Part shown: positions 44,280 to 53,532 of the stretch, piece by piece
Layout: every line of letters begins with the position of its first letter
Numbering within the stretch: the first letter of the stretch is position 1
NCBI GenBank assembly: GCA_024643795.1
Contig: JAHEMF010000001.1
Location: forward strand, 1 to 64,000
Source of the DNA: Bacteroidota bacterium
GTDB lineage: Bacteria; Bacteroidota; Bacteroidia; AKYH767-A; OLB10
Direction: 5' to 3'
Length of the DNA: 64,000 nucleotides
The notes under the pieces: generated by a model
What the model was told of the DNA's origin: nothing
Databases searched by the model: none
Seen by the model: the letters and a program-made list of their open reading frames with translations, nothing else
Translations under genes and position numbers: made by a program

Positions 44280-45071
44280 TTAGCTTTCAATGAATCTCAA
44301 AAGCTCAGACCTGGAATTTTGAACATCTTGGTCTTTTATAGAAATTGAAGCATTGGTATCAGTGTTTTCGTAACTCTCACCAAATAGTTCACTGAGAACA
44401 CTTATACCATCAATTGCTATATCTCTTGATAATTGCAAACCCGCTTCGATCAATGAAGCGTCCACCAAGTCATCTGAAGCTTTAATTACCATAAGCCGGT
44501 TCGATTGTAGTTGAGCTTGTGTTTCTTTGATCTGCTTTTGTTTTTTAATTATGTAGTACCCAAAACCAATCACCAGAATAATGGAAATAATGGTTCCCCA
44601 TGTTGTGTATGTTACTTTTAAAGAGGTTACTTTATTATGATTCAGTTCTAATTCCTTAATAGTAGCATCAAGGTTATCGATCCTAGATGTTTCTGAGTTT
44701 TTAATTTGCATGTGAACTGCTTCAAGACTATCAATTGTAAATCGGGCAGCAGCCAATAAATATTTTTCTTTGAAAAATAAGAAGCTTTCATATGTATCTG
44801 CAGCATTTTTAAAGTGATTTCTGTTGCTAAAACCATACGCAAGTTTCTGGTAAGCTTCACACCATAAAGCCAATGTAACCGGATCATCAGTTGCTGTGCT
44901 ACTACTGATCCGCTTCAGATTCATACGACAAGTATAGAGTTGTTCAACTTTGGAAGCATTTTCAATATCTGTTATTATGTTTTGAAGATCTGTATTTGAC
45001 GATAAAACCGTCCCAGATGATAACAGGATCATGACAAAAACCAAATTGAAAAAGTATTTGAATGGTTTCAT
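44280..45071 (-). CDS. Single-helix membrane protein with periplasmic and cytoplasmic helical parts, kinase partner?
   Basis: The protein has 263 residues. A signal peptide (to about 25) precedes a helical domain with TPR-like features (ADTYESFLFFKEKYL), a membrane helix at 155-175 and a cytoplasmic part (KKQKQIKETQAQLQSN...). The layout is that of the sensor half of a TPR-type histidine kinase, but no HATPase follows. It overlaps the kinase-like gene by 4 nt (ATGA), so the two are made together. I infer a sensor partner; no function is known. Confidence 0.7.
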   Translation of the reverse strand: MKPFKYFFNLVFVMILLSSGTVLSSNTDLQNIITDIENASKVEQLYTCRMNLKRISSSTATDDPVTLALWCEAYQKLAYGFSNRNHFKNAADTYESFLFFKEKYLLAAARFTIDSLEAVHMQIKNSETSRIDNLDATIKELELNHNKVTSLKVTYTTWGTIISIILVIGFGYYIIKKQKQIKETQAQLQSNRLMVIKASDDLVDASLIEAGLQLSRDIAIDGISVLSELFGESYENTDTNASISIKDQDVQNSRSELLRFIES

Positions 45072-46318
45072 ATCATGTTTTGATTGAATGGGAACCTCAT
45101 GATAAAATCAGAACCATCGCCTTCATCAGACTCTACCATTAATTCACCTTTATGTAATTCAGTCATGATCTCATTACATTTTGTAAGGCCCACTCCTACT
45201 GAATCCACTCCAGGTTTTCCGGAATAAAAGGCATCGAAAATATTGTCAAGTTCCTTTTTATTAATTCCAACCCCATTGTCCTTGATCCTAACTTGTATAA
45301 ACCTTGGAAGTTTGCGAGACGTTATGGTAATTGTTGGAGTATATCCCGGTAAATCTTTCAGTGCTTTCTTTATAACAGCATCAGTGGCATTACTTAGTAA
45401 ATGAAATAATACGAACCTGACACGTTCTCTATCTAAATGCACTTGAGGTAATATATCTTCAAGGTCTTTTACTATTACAGGAGCGACATCTGCTTTCTTA
45501 TAACTTATTATTAGCAAAGACATTTCTTCAATCAACTCATTCAGATTAGATAATTCAAATTGAGGTTCAATATTCATTTTATCTGAAAATTCAGAAGCTG
45601 CATTGATTGCATTTATGGATGATTTTACCTTATTAAGAAAATGAACAGCCTTACGGGGATTCTCAAGCTGTCTTGATTGATGAGAAAGATCACTTAAAGG
45701 TTTTAGATTTAAAAGTTTATTGGCGATTTCATTGAAAGAACCGAATCTTTCATGCAGTTTGGCCCTTCCTTCCGGAATCCAATTTAGTCTTTCCTGAACG
45801 AATTGCTTTTGTTTTGCAGACACTTCAAGTGCCTTCTCTAATAGGGATAGCCTCTTCATTCTATTGAAAAGCAGAGAGGAACCTATCCCCATGATCAATG
45901 CTATATATAAAAGTGCTTTTCTGGCAAGAGAACTGTTTTCCGATTCAATAGTTCCAGACTGAGATCTTAGCTCTGCTATTCTGGACTCTTTTAATCTGAT
46001 GGAATCCTGCCGCTTCTTTTGTTCAATAATAAAAGATCGTACAGAATGCTGAGTAGCCGATACTTCTTGTTCATTGATATCATTTACCATGGCCTTATGG
46101 TATGATTTTAACGATTCAAGTGCTAGATTGTTCTTTCGCTTAGCCAAATGATCTCTTGCATCACTTCTCAATTTGGTCATTTCTTGAGTTTGCCGGCTTA
46201 ACACCGAGTCTGACCATGATACTGAGTTAGAAAAACTAAGAATAGGAATTAAAAGAATAATCCCTGAAATGATAATTCGATCTATCAAAATCCTAAATCT
46301 TAAATGTCTGAAAAACAT
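45068..46318 (-). CDS. Sensor histidine kinase-like protein with HATPase domain and unclear His box
   Basis: The protein has 416 residues. An N-terminal hydrophobic segment (10-30) leads to a charged helical region to about 130, then a membrane helix at 135-153 and a coiled-coil part. The C-terminal HATPase domain has the N box HLLSNATDAV (Asn310), G1 DNGVGI (347-352) and G2 GVGLTKC (375-381). I find no clear HisKA H-box; the nearest His is in SDLSHQSRQ. No response regulator lies nearby. A -7 box is 8 nt upstream. Confidence 0.82.
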   Translation of the reverse strand: MFFRHLRFRILIDRIIISGIILLIPILSFSNSVSWSDSVLSRQTQEMTKLRSDARDHLAKRKNNLALESLKSYHKAMVNDINEQEVSATQHSVRSFIIEQKKRQDSIRLKESRIAELRSQSGTIESENSSLARKALLYIALIMGIGSSLLFNRMKRLSLLEKALEVSAKQKQFVQERLNWIPEGRAKLHERFGSFNEIANKLLNLKPLSDLSHQSRQLENPRKAVHFLNKVKSSINAINAASEFSDKMNIEPQFELSNLNELIEEMSLLIISYKKADVAPVIVKDLEDILPQVHLDRERVRFVLFHLLSNATDAVIKKALKDLPGYTPTITITSRKLPRFIQVRIKDNGVGINKKELDNIFDAFYSGKPGVDSVGVGLTKCNEIMTELHKGELMVESDEGDGSDFIMRFPFNQNMI

Positions 46319-46326
46319 GAGATTGA

Positions 46327-46334
46327 CAAATATA
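46327..46334 (-). promoter_or_regulatory. -7 promoter element of the sensor-like pair
   Basis: TATATTTG on the minus strand, an exact TAnnTTTG, 8 nt before the ATG at 46318. It makes the pair a separate unit from prmC upstream. Confidence 0.5.
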
Positions 46335-46389
46335 AATAATGAGAGATAATTTACCCTTTAAATTTATTAACATCCGAAACTAGTATTTT

Positions 46390-47241
46390 TCAACTTCTGA
46401 TCTTAAGAAAGCGATACTTACCTGACATATCTTTTGAGACCTCACAATACTTAAATCCTCTGTCAGCAGCCATTTCACATATTAAATCAGTATAGGCCGG
46501 GTTGCTTTCAAAATATAATGTTCCGGATTCAGACAGATTATTATAGGCAAAATCTACTATTTTCCTGTAAAAGATCACAGGGTCATCATCAGGGACAAAA
46601 AGTGCTAAATGAGGCTCATTTTCTAACACCTGCTTATCAATAAGATGTGATTCTTTAAAGGGTATATATGGTGGATTACTCATTATGATGTCAAACATTT
46701 CATTTAGCGAAACTTCATCCTTCAAAATATCAGTCACTTCAAAGGCTGCATTCAAACCTTGATTTTTAAGATTTTTTCTGGCTAAGGATACCGCATTCTC
46801 ACTGATATCAAGTCCGAAAAGGGAGTGATTCTTCAGATTAGCACCAACTGCAACTAACAAGCAACCAGAACCACATCCAATATCTAAAATATTTAAGCTT
46901 CTATTTACACTCCTTTGATCTTTAATTATGATATCTGCCAACTCCTCTGTTTCCGGCCTGGGAATTAGTACAGAATTGTTTACTTCAAGTTTCATTCCAT
47001 AGAACCAAGCTGTTGAGGTAACATATTGAACCGGAATTCCTGACTTTAACTTAACTAGTCTTTCATTCAGGATATCCAATTCCGAGGTAGTAAGCTGATT
47101 TTTTTTAATGCGGCTAGCTTTACCAGGTTCTATGCCCAATGTATCTTCTAGTAAAATTATGGCTATCAGGGCAGATTCTTCCTTTCCATACAAAGATGAG
47201 ATAGAATCTTTTGCAAGTTCCATGAATTCATTGACTGTCAT
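46390..47241 (-). CDS. prmC: Peptide chain release factor N5-glutamine methyltransferase
   Basis: The 283 residues match PrmC/HemK. The methyl-donor loop is ILDIGCGSGCLLVA, and the catalytic NPPYIPFKE is NPPY as in all N5-glutamine enzymes; the GIPVQYVTSTAWFYG segment links the helical N-domain. It methylates the GGQ motif of RF1 and RF2. It is divergent from ribD with 55 nt between starts. Confidence 0.95.
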   Translation of the reverse strand: MTVNEFMELAKDSISSLYGKEESALIAIILLEDTLGIEPGKASRIKKNQLTTSELDILNERLVKLKSGIPVQYVTSTAWFYGMKLEVNNSVLIPRPETEELADIIIKDQRSVNRSLNILDIGCGSGCLLVAVGANLKNHSLFGLDISENAVSLARKNLKNQGLNAAFEVTDILKDEVSLNEMFDIIMSNPPYIPFKESHLIDKQVLENEPHLALFVPDDDPVIFYRKIVDFAYNNLSESGTLYFESNPAYTDLICEMAADRGFKYCEVSKDMSGKYRFLKIRS

Positions 47242-47273
47242 AGTTACATTAAACGGTGAAGGTAAAAAAGGAG

Positions 47274-47281
47274 TACATTTG
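47274..47281 (+). promoter_or_regulatory. -7 promoter element of ribD
   Basis: TACATTTG, an exact TAnnTTTG, 15 nt before the ribD ATG at 47297. No -33 element at the usual spacing. Confidence 0.5.
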
Positions 47282-47296
47282 AATGGAAGATTTTAG

Positions 47297-48331
47297 ATGC
47301 TTCAAGACGAAAATTTCATGCAACGATGTTTTGACCTGGCAATGATTCCGGGGTCAAATGTAGCTCCAAACCCTTTGGTAGGTTGTGTAATTGTACGTCA
47401 AAATAAGATCATTTCAGAAGGTTACCATCAGTACTTTGGAGGTCCACATGCTGAGGTTGAAGCCATTAAGTCTGTGCAGGACGCTGGAAAATTAACTGGT
47501 GCCACCTTGTATGTTAACCTGGAACCATGTTCCCATCATGGAAAAACTCCACCATGTGTAAATTTGATATTAGGTGCAGGTATCAAACGAGTAGTTATAG
47601 CTAATTCAGACCCAAATCCTCTTGTAAACGGTAATGGTATCCGTATACTTCAGGAAAATAATGTAGAAGTACAAATAGGGGTTCTTGAGAAGGATGGTGA
47701 ATTCCTTAACAGGAGATTTTTTACCCAAATTCTTAAAAAGAGGCCTTATATTATTTTAAAGTGGGCAAAAAGCAGTGATGGGTATATCAGCAAAATGATA
47801 GATGGATACCCTGTTCAAACACAAATCAGCAATCCGCAATCAATGGTCCTATCCCATAAATGGAGAAATGAAGAACAAGCTATTTTGATTGGTCATCATA
47901 CACTTAGTGCAGATAAACCTACACTTACCACTCGACTATGGCCAGGTAAAAATCCGCATAAAGTGGTCATAGCAAGTTCCCCTCTTTCTGAAGCTGATCA
48001 AACACATCTTAAAAATAACCCCGGATTTAATGTAATTGGTCTCCAAAATGGGCAAAATAGAGAATCTTCTTCACAGCATTTTGTAGCTGAGACTGACCCT
48101 GGTTCAATTTGTAAAGTTCTTAATGATCTCAATTTCTCTTCAGTCTTAGTTGAAGGTGGTACCAAAATTCTTCAATCATTTATCAATTCAGGACTTTGGG
48201 ATGAATGCAGGATAATTACCAGCAATATGAATTTACATTGTGGAGTTGAACAACCGATAATGATGAATAAACCCGCCTATAGAAACACTCTTGGGAATAA
48301 TATCATTGAATACTACTTTAACTTTGAATGA
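47297..48331 (+). CDS. ribD: Bifunctional riboflavin deaminase/reductase
   Basis: The protein has 344 residues. The N-terminal deaminase has HAEVEA and PCSHHGKTPPC as zinc ligands. The C-terminal reductase domain begins near 150 with RPYIILKWAKSSDGYIS and ends with VEGGTKILQSFI. It carries out the second and third steps of riboflavin synthesis. It starts the operon ribD, DMT transporter, yigZ, with 9 nt to the next gene. Confidence 0.96.
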   Translation: MLQDENFMQRCFDLAMIPGSNVAPNPLVGCVIVRQNKIISEGYHQYFGGPHAEVEAIKSVQDAGKLTGATLYVNLEPCSHHGKTPPCVNLILGAGIKRVVIANSDPNPLVNGNGIRILQENNVEVQIGVLEKDGEFLNRRFFTQILKKRPYIILKWAKSSDGYISKMIDGYPVQTQISNPQSMVLSHKWRNEEQAILIGHHTLSADKPTLTTRLWPGKNPHKVVIASSPLSEADQTHLKNNPGFNVIGLQNGQNRESSSQHFVAETDPGSICKVLNDLNFSSVLVEGGTKILQSFINSGLWDECRIITSNMNLHCGVEQPIMMNKPAYRNTLGNNIIEYYFNFE

Positions 48332-48340
48332 TCTTCATTT

Positions 48341-49201
48341 ATGGAATTTTATGTGGTACTGAATATCATTGCTTCCACCTCCCTATTTCTGCTATTCAAA
48401 TTTTTCACGAAAAGAAATATTGATACACGTCTGGCTATTGTAATAAACTATCTCACGGCTTCTTTTTGTGCATTCATATATCTGAATAAACCAATTATTC
48501 ATAACGAGCCGGAACATGTTATTATATCAGCAGTTCTTGGTCTTTTATTCGTTTCTGTTTTTTGGCTAATGGCCAGAACAGCTCAAACTGCTGGAATAGC
48601 AGTGAGTTCTATATCTTCCAAAATGTCAATGATCATTCCCGTCATGGCCGGTATTATGCTATATAATGAACAGCTAGGACTTATTAAGGCGTTGGGCATG
48701 TTGCTTGGTTTAGCTGCTGTTTATATGAGTTCTATAGGTTCAAATCAAGCAATCAAGGTCAACAGAGGAATACCATTTGCTATTATGCTTTTCTTGGGTG
48801 CAGGAATGATTGATACAGCCATAAAATTCATTCAACACTCCTATGGAAATCGTATGGAGATTAATCACATCAGTTTGTTGATCTTTCTTTTTGCCGGATT
48901 ATGGGGGATTTTCTTCTTTTTAGCAGGCCGCTTTACTATTCTGAAGCTGAATCTTCTTCACACGGTCCTAGGTGGGTTGGTTCTTGGGGTTGTTAATTAC
49001 ATTTCAATTATTGCATTATTGAAGGCATTAGAAATGCCAGGGACTGATTCAGGAGCCATATTTGGCTTGATCAACATTTCAGTGGTATTATTATCTTCCC
49101 TGCTTGCATGGATGATCTTCGGGGAAAAATTTAACCTGCAAAAAAAGATTGGTTTGGGATTAGCTATAATTTCAATAGCTGCCCTCTCCTGGTCTGTTTA
49201 G
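48341..49201 (+). CDS. DMT/EamA family transporter
   Basis: The 286 residues form about ten helices with an inverted duplication, as in EamA transporters. AGIAVSSISSKMSMIIPVMAG and PGTDSGAIFGLINISVVLLSS are the matching repeat motifs. The substrate is unknown; its place after ribD might hint at flavin or a related metabolite, but this is a guess. yigZ starts directly after its stop. Confidence 0.85.
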   Translation: MEFYVVLNIIASTSLFLLFKFFTKRNIDTRLAIVINYLTASFCAFIYLNKPIIHNEPEHVIISAVLGLLFVSVFWLMARTAQTAGIAVSSISSKMSMIIPVMAGIMLYNEQLGLIKALGMLLGLAAVYMSSIGSNQAIKVNRGIPFAIMLFLGAGMIDTAIKFIQHSYGNRMEINHISLLIFLFAGLWGIFFFLAGRFTILKLNLLHTVLGGLVLGVVNYISIIALLKALEMPGTDSGAIFGLINISVVLLSSLLAWMIFGEKFNLQKKIGLGLAIISIAALSWSV

Positions 49202-49819
49202 ATGGATAAAGACAGGTATAAAGGGATAAAGGAACATGTCTCTGGTGAATTCAGGGAAAAAGGCAGTAGATTCATTGCTCATGCATTCCCTCTCGGTGAT
49301 GAAACCGTTATCAAGTCAATAATAAGCGAACTTAGAAAAAACCACCCAAAGGCAAACCATGTATGTTTTGCCTATATAATTGTTGAAAATGGGTTAAAAA
49401 GTCACTTTAGCGATGATCGGGAGCCATCAGGTTCGGCCGGAAAACCGATAATGGGAGCTTTGAATTCAATGCAACTTTCCAATGTTTTGGTAGCTGTTGT
49501 AAGGTACTTTGGTGGGACAAAATTGGGAATACCTGGACTAATTAAAGCCTACCGGGAGGCAGCAATAAACGCCCTCAATAAAGCAGATATTATTGAATTC
49601 ATTATTCACCGATCTATTACAATAGTGTGTGCTCACCGTGATATTAACGAAGTATTCAGAATTGCCAATAACCTTCAGGGTATAGTTGAAATTATGGATT
49701 CAAAGAATACAGGCATAACGATCAGTTTAAAGGTTCCGGCAGCTTCTATTAAAGAATTGTTAATTCAACTTAACAGCACATATCCATTAAATGAAAATCT
49801 GAAAATACTGAAAAATTGA
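49202..49819 (+). CDS. YigZ/IMPACT family protein
   Basis: The 205 residues match the YigZ/IMPACT family. The KGSRFIAHAFPL start, HPKANHVCFAYI, the FSDDREPSGSAGKPIMGAL signature and RYFGGTKLGIPGLIKAYREAA are all present, followed by a ferredoxin-like C-terminal domain. The eukaryotic relative regulates translation; the bacterial role is unclear. It is the last gene of the ribD operon. Confidence 0.92.
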   Translation: MDKDRYKGIKEHVSGEFREKGSRFIAHAFPLGDETVIKSIISELRKNHPKANHVCFAYIIVENGLKSHFSDDREPSGSAGKPIMGALNSMQLSNVLVAVVRYFGGTKLGIPGLIKAYREAAINALNKADIIEFIIHRSITIVCAHRDINEVFRIANNLQGIVEIMDSKNTGITISLKVPAASIKELLIQLNSTYPLNENLKILKN

Positions 49820-49830
49820 TAAATGCTAAT

Positions 49831-50229
49831 TCAACTACTTAACTGTTTCAGAATGAAATCTGGTGCAACCATGGGTTTCATCGTATTTTTATCAATAAAA
49901 ACTAAAGTAGTTGCTGCTTTATTTATCAGTGAACCTTCCTCATTATACGTTTCATATTCGAATTGAATTCTTGCCCCAGGCAATTGAGGAATTGAAGTTC
50001 TGATAGTTAAAAAGTCGTCATAATATGCGGGTTTTATGTACTTGATCTGATAGTCAAGCACTGGAAGCAAGATTCCACTATCCTCTAATTTCTTATATGA
50101 AACACCTTTGCTTTTTAAAGCTTCTACTCTGGCAACTTCAAAATACATTGCATAATTGCCATAGTACACATATCCCATGCGGTCAGTTTCACTATACCTT
50201 ACTCTAATTTTTGTTTCAAATGAATTCAT
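49831..50229 (-). CDS. Acyl-CoA thioesterase, YbgC/4-hydroxybenzoyl-CoA type
   Basis: The 132 residues form a single hotdog domain with the YbgC-type RYSETDRMGYVYYGNYAMYFE motif, whose Asp and Tyr form the active site. The LINKAATTLVFIDK strand completes the fold. It hydrolyses an acyl-CoA of unknown chain. It is convergent with yigZ across 11 nt. Confidence 0.92.
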   Translation of the reverse strand: MNSFETKIRVRYSETDRMGYVYYGNYAMYFEVARVEALKSKGVSYKKLEDSGILLPVLDYQIKYIKPAYYDDFLTIRTSIPQLPGARIQFEYETYNEEGSLINKAATTLVFIDKNTMKPMVAPDFILKQLSS

Positions 50230-50816
50230 ATCTTCTTTGCGTTATAACGGATTGTGTAACAATTTTGACTGTCAATGACACATGTTGTTTACTGCATTAT
50301 CATAGTGTACATCATATTTTAATTTATCAGCACTCTGCAATTTGGTATCCTGAAGATAAGATAATACAATAGATCTTTCACTTACAAAGTGTTTATTAAA
50401 TCCTAAACATAAGGTGGTGTTAAACCTGAATAATAAATACGATATTTATCAATCTCATTCGGTTATTTTACATCAAAATAAATCGCTATCTTCCTACGTG
50501 GAATTTGGGTGGTCAATTTTAAGTTTTGCATGCAAAAACCCTACCAGTTTATAATACCCAGATCACTAAAAAAACTCTCAGAAAATTCGCTAATTATATT
50601 GATTTTTATTTACAGACTTTTTTATATCTTGAGGGGCTCCAAAAGGCCGTAAAATCGGGGTGGTAACTTGCATCTAAGTTTTTTAAAAATCAAGAGTAAT
50701 TAAATTTTTTTTTTATTTTTTTTTCAAGAACATTTGCATAATTATACCAAGCGGGATTTTATAACCGACTGTTGAACAGGGATTAAATTTTAAAAGTTAG
50801 GATACGATAAAAAGAT
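50230..50816. other. Long AT-rich spacer upstream of dnaA
   Basis: This is the only gap over 300 nt. It is AT-rich with T-runs near 50707-50725. A perfect 14-bp palindrome, TTTTGCATGCAAAA, is at 50524-50537. I looked for DnaA boxes (TTATCCACA) on both strands and found no cluster, and no exact TAnnTTTG promoter box. An origin next to dnaA is therefore possible but not supported. No ORF of useful length is present. Confidence 0.6.
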
Positions 50817-52262
50817 ATGCAGAAAAGTGATGAGAAAACCTTAGAGATTGTTTGGCAAAACTGTCTCAAATTGATAAAAGATAACGTAACATCACAAAAC
50901 TTTAAAACCTGGTTTGAACCTATCAAACCTGTTAAGCTTGAAAATACGATATTGACCATTGAGGTACCCAGCCAATTTGTTTACGAATGGCTTGAGGAAC
51001 ATTATCTTGACCTGCTCAGAAAGACCATCCGCAAAGAGCTTGGTAATCAGGGTAGACTGGAATATTCCATCATTATGGATAATCCCCAGAGCAATTCTCA
51101 GCCCTACACGGTTCGATTCCCGGGTAAAACCAGTAATAACCTGAAAAACCCTTCGGTTGCCATGCCTCTGGATATCAGCACTACTATCAGAAACCCATTT
51201 GTAATACCGGGGCTGAAAAAGCTGGACGTTGATTCTCAATTAAATGCAACTTATTCATTTGAAAATTTCATTGAAGGAGATTGTAACCGACTGGCCAGAT
51301 CAGCAGGTTATGCTGTAGCCAATAAGCCGGGAGGTACATCATTTAACCCGTTGCTGATCTATGGTGGTGTAGGCCTAGGAAAGACACATCTGGCACACTC
51401 AATAGGAATTGAGATAAAGAACAACTTCCCGAATAAAACAGTTCTTTATGTTCCCTCCGATCGGTTTATGCATCAGTTTGTAGATGCCGTAAAGAACAAT
51501 TCTCAAAATGACTTCATTCACTTTTACCAAATGATCGATGTTCTGATCATTGATGATATACAGTTTTTGGCCGGTAAAGAGAAAACACAGGATGTTTTCT
51601 TCCACATTTTCAATCATTTACATCAGAATAACAAACAGATCATCCTAACTTCTGACAAGGCCCCTGTTGACCTTCAGGGTATGGAGCAGCGTTTGCTTAG
51701 TCGCTTCAAATGGGGGTTATCAGCCGATCTGCAGACACCTGATCTGGAAACCAGGATAGCGATCCTGAAAAAGAAAATGTATGTAGACGGAATAGAGTTG
51801 CCCAATGAGATCACCGAGTACATTGCCATGAGTATCACAAGCAATGTTAGAGAACTGGAAGGTGCATTGATATCAATAATAGCACAATCATCTCTTAATA
51901 AGAAACCTATAACGCTTGAATTGGCCAAGCAGATGATAGATAAATTCGTGAAAAATACTGTTCACGAAATATCAATAGACTTTATTCAAAAGGTTGTTTG
52001 TGACTACTTCGACTTGCCTCTCGAGGTTTTGAAATCAAAGACCCGAAAGCGGGAAGTAGTGCAAGCCAGGCAGTTAGCTATGTACTTCTCGAAAAACCTC
52101 ACCAAGTCCTCACTTTCCAATATAGGGATACACTGTGGTGGTAAAGATCATGCAACGGTTCTTCATGCCTGTCGTACCGTAAATAACCTCATGGAAACCG
52201 ATAAGAAGTTTAAAACCTATGTCACTGATATCCAAAAAAGGATACAGGTTCACGAAAAATAA
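50817..52262 (+). CDS. dnaA: Chromosomal replication initiator protein
   Basis: The 481 residues match DnaA. Domain I (WQNCLKLIKDNVTSQNFKTWF) binds DnaB and SSB partners. Domain III has Walker A GGVGLGKTH, Walker B IDDIQFLAGK and the sensor II RELEGALISI. Domain IV carries GGKDHATVLHACRTV, which reads the DnaA box. It opens the origin and loads the helicase. LMW phosphatase and RsmI-like genes follow downstream. Confidence 0.98.
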   Translation: MQKSDEKTLEIVWQNCLKLIKDNVTSQNFKTWFEPIKPVKLENTILTIEVPSQFVYEWLEEHYLDLLRKTIRKELGNQGRLEYSIIMDNPQSNSQPYTVRFPGKTSNNLKNPSVAMPLDISTTIRNPFVIPGLKKLDVDSQLNATYSFENFIEGDCNRLARSAGYAVANKPGGTSFNPLLIYGGVGLGKTHLAHSIGIEIKNNFPNKTVLYVPSDRFMHQFVDAVKNNSQNDFIHFYQMIDVLIIDDIQFLAGKEKTQDVFFHIFNHLHQNNKQIILTSDKAPVDLQGMEQRLLSRFKWGLSADLQTPDLETRIAILKKKMYVDGIELPNEITEYIAMSITSNVRELEGALISIIAQSSLNKKPITLELAKQMIDKFVKNTVHEISIDFIQKVVCDYFDLPLEVLKSKTRKREVVQARQLAMYFSKNLTKSSLSNIGIHCGGKDHATVLHACRTVNNLMETDKKFKTYVTDIQKRIQVHEK

Positions 52263-52333
52263 GTGATCCGGATAAAGGTTTTAAGATGTTGGAATAATCC
52301 AGACACTTTTGTGATCATACAAACTCAATTTCT

Positions 52334-52807
52334 ATGAAAGTTCTGATGGTTTGTCTAGGTAATATCTGCAGAAGTCCTTTGGCAGAAGGTATTTTGAGAT
52401 CTAAACTGTTAAAAAGTGGGATAGCCATTGACGTAGATTCTGCAGGAGTCAGTGACTATCACACGGGTGAACAGCCTGATAAGCGTGCCATTGAAGTGGC
52501 TGATGAATTTGGTGTTGACATATCTTCACAAAGAGCCCGAAAAGTTCAAGATCAGGATTTTACAGAATTTGACCTGATACTTGCGATGGATAAAGCCGTA
52601 CTTGAAGACCTGCAATTCATTACTCAGTCAATTGATGTCACCTCCGATATAGAATTGTTTTTAAACTATTCCGGCTTGCAGGATCCAGTTGATGTACCTG
52701 ATCCGTATTATGGTGGACATCAGGGTTTTGTAGATGTTTACAAACTTATTGAGAATGCCTGTGAACGAATAATGGATCGTTGGCAAATGATGGACGTGGG
52801 ATCATGA
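52334..52807 (+). CDS. Low-molecular-weight protein tyrosine phosphatase
   Basis: The 157 residues match LMW-PTPs. The catalytic loop is CLGNICRS (Cys7, Arg13, Ser14), and the acid Asp is in VPDPYYGG. In polysaccharide loci the partner Wzb removes phosphate from Wzc-type kinases. Here it is about 27 kb from the kinase gene, so the link is only an inference. It is 71 nt after dnaA and overlaps the next start by 4 nt. Confidence 0.93.
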   Translation: MKVLMVCLGNICRSPLAEGILRSKLLKSGIAIDVDSAGVSDYHTGEQPDKRAIEVADEFGVDISSQRARKVQDQDFTEFDLILAMDKAVLEDLQFITQSIDVTSDIELFLNYSGLQDPVDVPDPYYGGHQGFVDVYKLIENACERIMDRWQMMDVGS

Positions 52808-53520
52808 AATCAAAGTCGGGAACCCTTTTCATGCTTCCTTGTACTTTAGGTGATATAGATGTTTCCGCAACCATTCCGGCTGGAACTATAAAAGTGATTC
52901 ATTCTTTAAAGTTGTTCATTGCAGAAAATTCAAAATCTGCAAGAAAATTTCTTAAATCCGCAAACCACCCTTTACCACAAAATGAGATCGTTGTTAATCA
53001 GATCAATAAACATGATCCAACAGAAGGTGTGCCGGATGCAATGCAGATGCTGACTTCAGGAGTCGACATTGGGTTTTTAAGTGAAGCAGGACTACCAGGT
53101 GTTGCCGACCCCGGCGCCATATTTGCCAGAAAAGCCCATGAATTAAACATACCTGTACACAGTTTAACCGGTCCATCATCTCTGTTATTAGCTTTATCTG
53201 CATCCGGTATGAACGGACAATCATTCAGTTTTCACGGGTACCTTCCCAAAGAACCGGAAAAGCGAAAAGTTCAGATCAGACAGTTAGAATCAGATTCCAA
53301 AAAAGAAGGCTCCTGCAAGATCTTTATCGAAACACCATACCGGAATCGTGCACTTTTTGATAGTATTATAGAAGTGTGTGGTGTTGGGACATTATTATGT
53401 GTCGCAAGCAACCTTACACTTGAAGATCAATACATTAAGACTTTGAGTATTAAGAGCTGGAAGAATAACCCTCCTGATATCAATAAAAAACCTACGGTGT
53501 TTATACTGGAAGCTCAATGA
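52804..53520 (+). CDS. RsmI-like SAM-dependent methyltransferase
   Basis: The protein has 238 residues in the tetrapyrrole-methylase fold. LSEAGLPGVADPG and VHSLTGPSSLLLALSASG are the binding loops of the RsmI family, and SFHGYLPKEPEKRK follows. It is shorter than RsmI (about 280), so it is probably a Bacteroidota paralogue; the rRNA target is not certain. The ATG at 52804 overlaps the phosphatase stop (ATGA). The TTG at 52780 is rejected. Confidence 0.88.
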   Translation: MKSKSGTLFMLPCTLGDIDVSATIPAGTIKVIHSLKLFIAENSKSARKFLKSANHPLPQNEIVVNQINKHDPTEGVPDAMQMLTSGVDIGFLSEAGLPGVADPGAIFARKAHELNIPVHSLTGPSSLLLALSASGMNGQSFSFHGYLPKEPEKRKVQIRQLESDSKKEGSCKIFIETPYRNRALFDSIIEVCGVGTLLCVASNLTLEDQYIKTLSIKSWKNNPPDINKKPTVFILEAQ

Positions 53521-53532
53521 CCGTTGGAAGGG

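Noticed and set aside
50230-50816. Candidate oriC next to dnaA
   Set aside because: No TTATCCACA-like cluster on either strand and no 13-mer-type repeats; AT-richness alone is not enough.
51108-51122. GGTTCGATTCC, a T-loop-like sequence
   Set aside because: It lies inside dnaA, and no matching acceptor or anticodon stems surround it. No tRNA is called.
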